Of a stretch of DNA of 26,965 bases, positions 1-6,117 are shown one piece after another. The notes beneath the pieces were generated by a model. That model worked only from the letters and a program-made list of their open reading frames with translations. It was not told the DNA's origin and did no database searches. The stretch is from DATAYF01 sp036272735 (GTDB taxonomy: Bacteria; Chloroflexota; Ktedonobacteria; Ktedonobacterales; Ktedonobacteraceae): positions 1 to 26,965 of the forward strand of contig DATAYF010000739.1 of NCBI GenBank assembly GCA_036272735.1, written 5' to 3'. A program made the position numbers and the translations under genes. The stretch's first letter is position 1; each line of letters begins with the position of its first letter.

Positions 1-2
1 CG

Positions 3-239
3 ACCAAGATGTGTTCGCGGTGTGGGAACATCAAGGAGGACCTGGATCTTTCAGAACGGGTCTATGTCTGCGAGAACCCAGCCTGTGGTCTTGTCATCGA
101 TCGTGATGTAAACGCCGCGCTGAACCTGGCAGCGCTGGCGCAGCCACCACATGAACCAGGTCCCTACCAGGAGTTCCTCGGGAAGGGTGAAACGCCTGTG
201 GAGAGGGGAGCACTGGCTCATTTGTCGCAAGATGGATGA
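3..239 (+). CDS. tnpB: TnpB (IS200/IS605 OrfB) C-terminal fragment, cut by the window edge
   Basis: Only the last 78 or so residues are present and the frame is open to the left edge, so the gene starts outside the window. The fragment shows the C-terminal zinc ribbon of TnpB, with TKMCSRCG followed by a CENPACG knuckle. It continues directly into DRDVNAALNL, the RuvC-III block that carries the last catalytic Asp. TnpB proteins are RNA-guided nucleases encoded by IS200/IS605-type elements and are ancestors of Cas12. The tail after NAALNL is proline- and glycine-rich, as is usual for this family. No TnpA transposase is visible. Whether the upstream part is intact cannot be seen, so this may be a full gene or a relic. 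Its neighbour is a LacI gene on the opposite strand, and nothing suggests a functional link. Confidence 0.85.
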   Translation, partial: TKMCSRCGNIKEDLDLSERVYVCENPACGLVIDRDVNAALNLAALAQPPHEPGPYQEFLGKGETPVERGALAHLSQDG

Positions 240-310
240 GTGAAACTCCCCTCCGCGAAGCAGGAACCGAATACTGATTATGGCATGTCCATAAAAGGGT
301 GAATTTCGGA
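240..310 (+). other. Probable right end of the IS605-type element (hairpin, possible omega-RNA region)
   Basis: Directly after the tnpB stop there is a nested inverted repeat. CCGAA at 267-271 pairs with TTCGG at 305-309, and inside it TTATGG at 278-283 pairs with CCATAA at 289-294 around a five-base loop. IS200/IS605 elements end in subterminal hairpins, and in TnpB systems the guide (omega) RNA is made from the 3' end of tnpB plus this flank. The GAAGCAGGAA string at 257-266 resembles sequence often seen just before the right end of such elements (from memory, not searched). The exact end and the target-side sequence cannot be fixed from one copy. Confidence 0.4.
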
Positions 311-368
311 GAACGGTATAGCGAGGAAGGAGGCATGAAACATTATGATTGCACCACAAACTAGCATC

Positions 369-398
369 AGGCGAGGTCCTCAGGCAAAGGACTCGCCT
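369..398. terminator. Hairpin at the 3' end of the LacI-type gene, possible bidirectional terminator
   Basis: AGGCGAGGTCC at 369-379 pairs with GGACTCGCCT at 389-398, with one bulged G and a nine-base loop. The stem overlaps the stop codon of the regulator (380-382). It stands between the end of that gene and the tnpB remnant. Neither side has a strong T tract, so intrinsic termination is only suggested. Confidence 0.35.
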
Positions 399-1477
399 AT
401 TTGTATGTCTGGCTGCTGCGACTGCATATCGTGCTGGTAGAGTCGCACTGAGTCACGTATGATAAGATCTACGCCCAGAATATGCGTCACATTGATTGCA
501 TCAGGATCGGCTGCCTGCGCGATCAATGCTTTTACGCCAGTCGCGCCCATCGCCTCTTTATGGACGTGCATGGTCGTCAATGGCGGCACAACGTGCTCCG
601 CCATCTCTACATTATCAAAACCAACTACCGAAATATCTTCAGGCACACGCCGACCGCAGCGTCGCAGACTTTTGATGGTCCAGATCGCGGCCGGGTCATT
701 AGCACAGAAAATAGCGCTCAATGGCTCTTGCATTTCCACCAGATTTCTACACGCCCCATAAATTTCATCGGATTGCCGGAAATCACATTCCTGCATCAGT
801 TTGGGATTGATGGGAAGACCAGCCTCAGCTAAAGCCGCACAATAGCCTTTTTTCCTCCATTCAAAGCTATAAATGGGGCGCGTGGGATTACCTTTCTTGT
901 AACCACCAATATACGCAATCTGCCGGTGCCCTTGACTGATCAGATACTTGACGATCTGCCTGGCCCCTTCATAATTGTCAGATAGCACAGCATCAACTTT
1001 CTGCTCAACGTCTGAAAGGTAGTTATCAATCAGCACAAGCGGGATATTCGCTTTTTGAATAGTGCGTATGGTCTCCTCGTCAGATGGTCCAACCAGCAGG
1101 ATGCCATCCGCACGCATCTCATGGATCTGGGCCCGTAATTGATAAGGAGATTGGTCGAGGACACCCTGGAAGATTATTTGTATATTAGCTTTGCGCGCCT
1201 GGGCTTCTGCACCATAGAGGATATGCGTCCAAAAAAAGTCATCCGTACCTTTGCTACTGCTGTGGCTATAGCAGAGGAGAAAGCCAACCTTCTTCAGCGG
1301 CCGCTCTGCATTCCGCACAACCATTGATTTAAAATAACCTAGATCCTCTGCTGCTTCTATTACACGCTTCAGTACTTCTTCGGTGATATTATCAGCGTTA
1401 TTGAGTGCTCTTGATACCGTAGCAATAGACACTGCCGCACGTCGCGCAATGTCTTTCACGGTTACTAAACGTGCCAC
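380..1477 (-). CDS. LacI-family transcriptional repressor
   Basis: A 365-residue regulator with the two-part LacI layout. The N-terminal helix-turn-helix (about residues 5-26) contains TVKDIARRAAVS and ATVSRALNN, followed by the hinge around GYFKSMVVRNAERPLKKVG. The rest is a periplasmic-binding-protein-like sensor domain with FCANDPAAIW and PEDISVVGFDNVEMAEH near the C-terminus, both standard for the family. The start chosen is GTG at 1477 because GGAGG lies seven bases upstream and because LacI proteins begin a few residues before TVKDIA. An ATG at 1498 in the same frame is the alternative, while the longer extension to 1570 has no family match. It is divergent from the sugar ABC genes at 1832-6061, so it is probably their sugar-responsive repressor. 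The effector is unknown. Confidence 0.9.
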   Translation of the reverse strand: MARLVTVKDIARRAAVSIATVSRALNNADNITEEVLKRVIEAAEDLGYFKSMVVRNAERPLKKVGFLLCYSHSSSKGTDDFFWTHILYGAEAQARKANIQIIFQGVLDQSPYQLRAQIHEMRADGILLVGPSDEETIRTIQKANIPLVLIDNYLSDVEQKVDAVLSDNYEGARQIVKYLISQGHRQIAYIGGYKKGNPTRPIYSFEWRKKGYCAALAEAGLPINPKLMQECDFRQSDEIYGACRNLVEMQEPLSAIFCANDPAAIWTIKSLRRCGRRVPEDISVVGFDNVEMAEHVVPPLTTMHVHKEAMGATGVKALIAQAADPDAINVTHILGVDLIIRDSVRLYQHDMQSQQPDIQIGESFA

Positions 1478-1484
1478 GTAGTTT

Positions 1485-1490
1485 GCCTCC
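1485..1490 (-). promoter_or_regulatory. Ribosome binding site deciding the GTG start of the LacI gene
   Basis: The minus strand reads GGAGGC here, seven bases before GTG at 1477. This near-perfect Shine-Dalgarno supports the GTG over the upstream ATG at 1498. Confidence 0.6.
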
Positions 1491-1606
1491 CCGACCATAT
1501 AAAAAATTACAGAAACATTGAAACTTGTAAAGGTGATACCACGCAGATGATAAGAAGTCAACAAAACCATAACTGGATCAGATTAGTCTTTCTACACCGC
1601 ACAACA

Positions 1607-1637
1607 TTGACTTTTATGAAAATATCAGTAATATTTA
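1607..1637 (+). promoter_or_regulatory. Candidate promoter of the sugar ABC operon
   Basis: TTGACT at 1607-1612 is followed 18-19 bases later by AT-rich ATATTT/TATTTA, which would serve as a -10. That -10 lies within the CAGTAATATTTACTG palindrome, the arrangement expected of a repressed promoter. The -10 match is weak. The resulting leader of nearly 190 nt would include the second palindrome at 1752-1769. Confidence 0.35.
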
Positions 1638-1640
1638 CTG
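1626..1640. promoter_or_regulatory. Perfect 15-bp palindrome, candidate LacI-type operator
   Basis: CAGTAATATTTACTG has six-base arms CAGTAA and TTACTG around TAT. It overlaps the proposed -10 of the sugar operon and lies about 150 bp from the start of the divergent repressor. Classical LacI operators often have a central CG, which is absent here, so assignment to the neighbouring repressor is an inference. Confidence 0.45.
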
Positions 1641-1751
1641 TAAATATACACGCATTCGCTTCGTATTCTCACAGATGAGGAAACGCGATATATTGACCAA
1701 CACCTCTTCTCATATCTTAGCACTTCTCCCAACGGTGCGTAACCTCAAGGG

Positions 1752-1769
1752 AAAGAGAAGATTCTCTTT
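1752..1769. promoter_or_regulatory. Second palindrome in the operon leader
   Basis: AAAGAGAAGATTCTCTTT has perfect eight-base arms around GA and is followed by TT. It could be a second protein-binding site. As RNA it would fold into a weak AU-rich hairpin with a short U run, i.e. a poor attenuator. The sequence alone cannot choose between these. Confidence 0.3.
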
Positions 1770-1831
1770 TTACGGTACGCTACCAGTTTAAACAGTATAT
1801 GACGCTTTGCAGAGGAAAGGAGTAGGAAACA

Positions 1832-2818
1832 ATGGACGTTTCGAAGATCCGGATGGTTACGACAACGACGCGACAAACATCTGGAATGCAGCAACGGTCG
1901 CAACGCCAGCGCCGGATGGGAAGGCTAGAGGCGCGTGAAGCGCGCAGTTTCTGGTTGCTCATCTCCCCCTGGATTGTTGGCTTCCTGGCGTTTACCGGAG
2001 GGCCAATTCTCGCTGTTCTGGCGCTGAGTTTCACGGATTATACAGGCACAGTGCAGTCCCCCGCCTTCATTGGCCTGCAAAACTATCAACAGTTATTTAC
2101 CGACCCGATTTTCTTAAAATCGTTGAGTGTGACCGCCTATTACGTTGTGCTTCTGGTGCCTCTTTCGCTTGTGATTTCCTTGTTACTCGCGATACTACTG
2201 AACCAGAATGTGCGGTTCCTGGGTATTTTCAGAACTATTTTCTACATGCCAACGGTTCTGCCGGGTGTTGCGATCTCGTTGCTGTGGATATGGATTTTAA
2301 ATCCCGACTTTGGCTTTGCCAACTATGTTTTACACTTCTTCCATATTCCCCCCCTACAGTGGTTCCAGAATGAACATACAGTCGTACCATCCTTTGTATT
2401 AATGGCGCTCTGGTCGCTGGGTGGTCCAATGATTGTGTTTCTCGCCTCATTACAAGGCATTCCAGCATACTTGTATGAGGCAGCCTCTCTCGATGGCGCG
2501 AATGGTTGGCGTAAGTTCCTGCATATCACGATTCCGATGTTGAGCCCAGCGATCCTGCTCAACCTGATTACGGGCCTGATTGCAGCATCGCAGATCTTTG
2601 TTCCCGCCTACGTTGTTTCGACCGGTGGGACGAGCGCCGGGTCCGGACCCCCGAACTACTCCGGCGAGTTTTATGTGCTCTATCTTTTCAATAATGCGTT
2701 TCAGTACTTCCGATTTGGCTACGCCGCAGGGCAGGCTTTGATCCTTTTCCTCATTATCCTGCTTCTGACCATTTTCTTATTGTGGGGCAGCCGCCGTTTT
2801 GTGTACTACGAATCTTAA
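1832..2818 (+). CDS. Sugar ABC transporter permease, MalF/UgpA type
   Basis: This 328-residue inner-membrane permease has a basic N-terminal tail of about 40 residues and about six hydrophobic spans, starting at FWLLISPWIVGFLAF. The EAA loop that docks on the transport ATPase is clear at about residues 213-235 (YEAASLDGANGWRKF, then ITIP). AAAGGAG upstream of ATG 1832 supports the start. The gene is first in a plus-strand set with the second permease, the binding protein and an isomerase-like protein. It forms the channel half with the next gene, for uptake of a sugar or oligosaccharide of unknown identity. No ATPase is encoded nearby, so a shared MsmK/MalK-type ATPase elsewhere is needed. 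Control by the divergent LacI protein is likely. Confidence 0.93.
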   Translation: MDVSKIRMVTTTTRQTSGMQQRSQRQRRMGRLEAREARSFWLLISPWIVGFLAFTGGPILAVLALSFTDYTGTVQSPAFIGLQNYQQLFTDPIFLKSLSVTAYYVVLLVPLSLVISLLLAILLNQNVRFLGIFRTIFYMPTVLPGVAISLLWIWILNPDFGFANYVLHFFHIPPLQWFQNEHTVVPSFVLMALWSLGGPMIVFLASLQGIPAYLYEAASLDGANGWRKFLHITIPMLSPAILLNLITGLIAASQIFVPAYVVSTGGTSAGSGPPNYSGEFYVLYLFNNAFQYFRFGYAAGQALILFLIILLLTIFLLWGSRRFVYYES

Positions 2819-2860
2819 AGGCTGCCTGAGTACAATTAGCGCAAAGAAGGAGATAGACAG

Positions 2861-3763
2861 ATGCTAGCACAGGTCAAAGCAGAGGCACAAACAGCGAAAA
2901 GAGCGACCGTGGATGCCTCCCTCTGGAGAAAACGCATCCGCCAGGTCGTGATTTACCTGTTACTCATCATCCTCAGCTTTATTTTTCTGCTCCCCATCTT
3001 ATGGATGATCTCGACGGCGCTCAAGTCGCTTGCTAATGTGAATACCTTTCCGCCGATCATTTTCCCCAAGCCGCCGCAATGGTCTAATTTTGTGACCGCC
3101 CTGACACAGGTACCAATGTTCCAGTTTATAGGTAACTCAGCAGCGTACAGCATCATCACGCTGGTTGGCGACCTGCTCTCGTGCTCCCTGGTGGCCTATG
3201 CCTTCGCGCATGTACGCTTTCGCCATCGTGAGATTATCTTTGTCTGCGTATTGGCGACGATGATGGTACCTTATGAAGTGTTGATTATTCCGCAATTTCT
3301 GCTCTTTAGGACCTTAGGATGGATCGACACGTATCTACCACTGATTATCCCAACATTCTTCGGCAGCCCGTATCTGATCTTCCTGCTACGCCAGTCCTTT
3401 CGCTCAATCCCGCGTGAGATTGTTGAGGCAGCGCGCCTGGATGGGGCAAGCCATCTGGCAATCTGGTGGCGCATAATCTTACCGCTCTCCAAGCCTGCGC
3501 TCGCTGCTGTTGCGATCTTCTCCTTTATCTTTCACTGGAACGATCTGACAGGTCCTTTGATCTATCTCAACGCAAATGAGAAATTTCCGCTGAGCCTGGG
3601 CCTGACGCAATATACCGCCAGTGTTGGCGTCACCGAGTGGAATATGCTGATGGCGGCATCTCTCGTTGCCATTATTCCCTGTGTGGTAATCTTCTTCCTC
3701 TCTCAGCGCTACATGGTTCAGGGCATTGTCGTCGCACGCGTCAAGGCAAATGAGGGAGAGTGA
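2861..3763 (+). CDS. Sugar ABC transporter permease, MalG/UgpE type
   Basis: A 300-residue partner permease with about six membrane spans. The EAA motif at about residues 185-207 reads VEAARLDGASHLAIWWRI followed by ILPLSKPA, typical of MalG-type subunits. AAGGAG lies nine bases before ATG 2861, 42 bases after the first permease. With the MalF-type subunit it builds the membrane channel of a carbohydrate importer. Length and topology are normal for the family and no defect is visible. Confidence 0.93.
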   Translation: MLAQVKAEAQTAKRATVDASLWRKRIRQVVIYLLLIILSFIFLLPILWMISTALKSLANVNTFPPIIFPKPPQWSNFVTALTQVPMFQFIGNSAAYSIITLVGDLLSCSLVAYAFAHVRFRHREIIFVCVLATMMVPYEVLIIPQFLLFRTLGWIDTYLPLIIPTFFGSPYLIFLLRQSFRSIPREIVEAARLDGASHLAIWWRIILPLSKPALAAVAIFSFIFHWNDLTGPLIYLNANEKFPLSLGLTQYTASVGVTEWNMLMAASLVAIIPCVVIFFLSQRYMVQGIVVARVKANEGE

Positions 3764-3782
3764 AACATGCGCACATGCTACT

Positions 3783-3797
3783 TGAGGCGCGGCCTCA
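3783..3797 (+). other. Short GC-rich hairpin between permease and binding-protein genes
   Basis: TGAGGC and GCCTCA form a six-bp stem around GCG. It lies in the gap before the preferred start of the binding-protein gene. In ABC operons such intercistronic stems often stabilise or partly terminate mRNA to adjust subunit ratios. If the upstream ATG at 3767 were used, the stem would be inside the coding region. Confidence 0.35.
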
Positions 3798-3829
3798 GAC
3801 CGCTAGTATTAAGCAAGAGGTGGCATATG

Positions 3830-5185
3830 ATGAAGGCATCCAAGGTATCGTTGCCGTTCGTGGCCCTGATAGTATTCTTATTGACGACCATCACCGGCTG
3901 TAGTGTTTTAGGCGTTGGCGCTGCAAGCTTTAACGGGAAAGTGACCATTAACTGGCTTGTGCGCGATGATCCGCAGAATAATCCCTGGGAATACCGAACA
4001 GTAAGCGCGTTTGAAGCAACGCATCCAAACATTCATGTACAGATAATCATTTCTCCTGGATCGCAATACTACGATCAGAAACGCGAAACGATGGATGTTG
4101 GTTACGAACCGGCTGACGTCTTCACAATGTGGGGAAATAATAGCTGGGCGGATAATGTTTATCGCAATTTCGCTGCTGACCTGACACCATATATCCAGTC
4201 CAGCCATTTCTCCCTCGCTGGTATGAACCAGACATTGTTAAAACAATACAGCATCAATGGACACGCCTACGCGATTCCATTCGGGACAGGTGGCAGTTAT
4301 CTTTTCTATAACGTCGACATGTTTAAAAAGGCCCATCTGCCTCTTCCTCCCACCAACTGGGATGATCCCAACTGGAACTGGAATAGCGTTCTCAAAGATG
4401 CGAAAGCGCTCTCCATGCCTAATGCTGCGCTTGCTCAACGTCAGTATGGCATAAGTGATGACCTCTGGCCAGAAAATGCGAATGCCTGGCTTTTTGGTGG
4501 AGATATCTACCCATCATCCACGTACAAAAGCGGCGTCGTCACTGCGGTGCACGCAACCAGTCCAGCAGTAGAACAGGGAGAGCAATGGAAGCAGGATATG
4601 ATCTACAAGTACAAAATCATGCCCACACCGGCGACTGCCTCCGTACTGAGCGGTTTCTTAAGCGGCAAAATCGGCATGGAGATGACAGGGGTGTGGGGGT
4701 TTTGGTCCTACCAGCCCGCGACATTCCATTGGGCAGTCGCGCCCCTTCCGCATCTCACAACCAATAAAGACGTTATCTTTACCGATGCCTGGATGATGGC
4801 AAAAGACTCTCATCACCCTCAGGAAGCCTGGGAGTTCATAAAGTGGTTGAGTAGCCCCGATCATGGCGCAAAAACATATATGGAATCTTCCGGTTCCATA
4901 CCTCCCTGGAGCCAGCTGTTGCCGGAGTGGGCGATCAACACACATAAGACGATGCCTTCACTGAGCACAACTCAACTGGAAGAGCTCGCTCGTGGCTCGT
5001 TAGCACATGGGCAGGAATCGATCAACCATATGGCAGTAAGCTATGGACAGTTCGAGGATGCCACGGGCACCATCATGTCTTCAGCGTTCGCAAGCAACCA
5101 ATCGATTCCTGCAACGCTCAATCAACTGCAACAGCAATTGGAAGCAACCATAAAAAAGGTTGGCCCCATAAAGCCGTTACGGTAA
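3830..5185 (+). CDS. Extracellular solute-binding lipoprotein, family 1 (sugar)
   Basis: A 451-residue lipoprotein that captures the sugar outside the membrane and delivers it to the two permeases. The signal peptide ends in the lipobox LTTITGC, with Cys24 as the predicted lipidated residue. The mature part has family-1 features such as VGYEPADVFTMWGNN, a mid-protein AIPFGTGG segment and WEFIKWLSSPDHG near the C-terminus. GAGGTG is seven bases before ATG 3830 and gives a normal-length signal peptide. ATG 3827, or ATG 3767 with GAGGGAGA upstream and a 45-residue leader, are alternatives. The binding-protein gene comes third, after both permeases, whereas it is commonly first. The ligand cannot be inferred. 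Confidence 0.92.
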   Translation: MKASKVSLPFVALIVFLLTTITGCSVLGVGAASFNGKVTINWLVRDDPQNNPWEYRTVSAFEATHPNIHVQIIISPGSQYYDQKRETMDVGYEPADVFTMWGNNSWADNVYRNFAADLTPYIQSSHFSLAGMNQTLLKQYSINGHAYAIPFGTGGSYLFYNVDMFKKAHLPLPPTNWDDPNWNWNSVLKDAKALSMPNAALAQRQYGISDDLWPENANAWLFGGDIYPSSTYKSGVVTAVHATSPAVEQGEQWKQDMIYKYKIMPTPATASVLSGFLSGKIGMEMTGVWGFWSYQPATFHWAVAPLPHLTTNKDVIFTDAWMMAKDSHHPQEAWEFIKWLSSPDHGAKTYMESSGSIPPWSQLLPEWAINTHKTMPSLSTTQLEELARGSLAHGQESINHMAVSYGQFEDATGTIMSSAFASNQSIPATLNQLQQQLEATIKKVGPIKPLR

Positions 5186-5209
5186 TTTTAAAGAAGAGGA
5201 GAAGAAAGG

Positions 5210-6061
5210 ATGGTAATAGAGATGCAGGAAAAGGAAGTGCAGCGCTCAGCTCAAATCATTTCGTTTATGGGAGCCAATTACGTTGCCAGGGAGGTGGGTT
5301 ACCACATGACTGGAGGCTGGGGCGAAGGCGACTCAGCCTCCAACGCCTATTTCCAGCCAATTGAAACCTTTGCCCAACGCTTCGATCAACTTTTAGGGCA
5401 GATTCGCAGTCTGGGCTTTCGCGCGCTGGACCTCTGGATGGCGCACCTCAACTGGCAATGGGCTACATCAGAACATATCACGATAGCCACACAGCTATTA
5501 ACCAAACATCAACTTACCGTCACAAGCCTGGCTGGCTTCTTCGGAAGCACACGCGAAGAGTTCGAGGCAACCTGCCGGATAGCAACAGCGGTAGGCACCA
5601 ACATTTTAGGGGGCGGCACTGCGCTATTGGAAAGCGACCGTCCAACGACAGTAGCAACCTTAAAGCACTATGGTGTCAAGCTCGCTCTTGAAAATCATCC
5701 CCAGGAAAAAACTGCTCGCGATATGCTCAGCAAAATTGGCGATGGAGCAGACGGGAGCATTGGCACAGCTATCGATACAGGCTGGTATGCAACGAACGGC
5801 TATGACGCAGTGCGCGCAATCGAAGAATTGGCAGGATCCATTATACATGTGCACCTCAAAGATGTACTAGCTCCCGGTGCCCATGAGACCTGTCGCTACG
5901 GACGGGGATGTGTGGATATTCCCAGTTGTATCCAGGCGCTAAGGCATATTGGCTACGATGGTGCATACAGCATCGAACACGAGCCGGAGTTATTCGATCC
6001 CAGCGAAGATTGCGTTGCGATGCTCGCTCAGCTTCACGCCTGGCTGCGCAATCCAGCGTAA
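5210..6061 (+). CDS. Sugar phosphate isomerase/epimerase family protein (xylose isomerase-like TIM barrel)
   Basis: This 283-residue cytoplasmic protein belongs to the AP-endonuclease-2/xylose isomerase-like TIM-barrel superfamily. Candidate metal ligands appear in the usual order: Glu in LALENHPQE (about residue 160), Asp in AIDTGWY (about 186), His in HVHLKD (about 213) and Glu in YSIEHEPE (about 254). Members isomerise, epimerise or dehydrate sugars and inositols, and the sequence does not say which. GAGGAG eight bases before ATG 5210 supports the start, and the gap to the binding-protein gene is 24 bases. It probably processes the sugar imported by the preceding ABC genes and shares their LacI control. 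No clear terminator is seen in the 56 bases before the convergent regulator gene. Confidence 0.85.
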   Translation: MVIEMQEKEVQRSAQIISFMGANYVAREVGYHMTGGWGEGDSASNAYFQPIETFAQRFDQLLGQIRSLGFRALDLWMAHLNWQWATSEHITIATQLLTKHQLTVTSLAGFFGSTREEFEATCRIATAVGTNILGGGTALLESDRPTTVATLKHYGVKLALENHPQEKTARDMLSKIGDGADGSIGTAIDTGWYATNGYDAVRAIEELAGSIIHVHLKDVLAPGAHETCRYGRGCVDIPSCIQALRHIGYDGAYSIEHEPELFDPSEDCVAMLAQLHAWLRNPA

Positions 6062-6117
6062 CAATCGCCTTACATGTGATACTGACAAACAAGCATGGAG
6101 GGATTAAAGTGGGAAGC

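Larger units (their letters stand above)
1478..1831. other. Divergent control region between the LacI gene and the sugar ABC operon
   Basis: No gene is supported in these 354 bases. The region holds a TTGACT promoter candidate on the plus strand, two palindromes described separately (1626-1640 and 1752-1769), and AAAGGAG just before the permease ATG. A further symmetric GTTTAAAC core lies near 1786-1793. An ORF overlapping 1780-2034 on the minus strand reads through the promoter and has no recognisable protein. Confidence 0.6.

Noticed and set aside
1507..1530. TTACA/TGTAA inverted pair near the LacI start as an autoregulatory operator
   Set aside because: Five-base arms fourteen bases apart are expected by chance in AT-rich DNA.
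6062..6117. Terminator between the isomerase-like gene and the convergent MalT-like gene
   Set aside because: No stem with a T tract was found in the 56 bases, so none is annotated.
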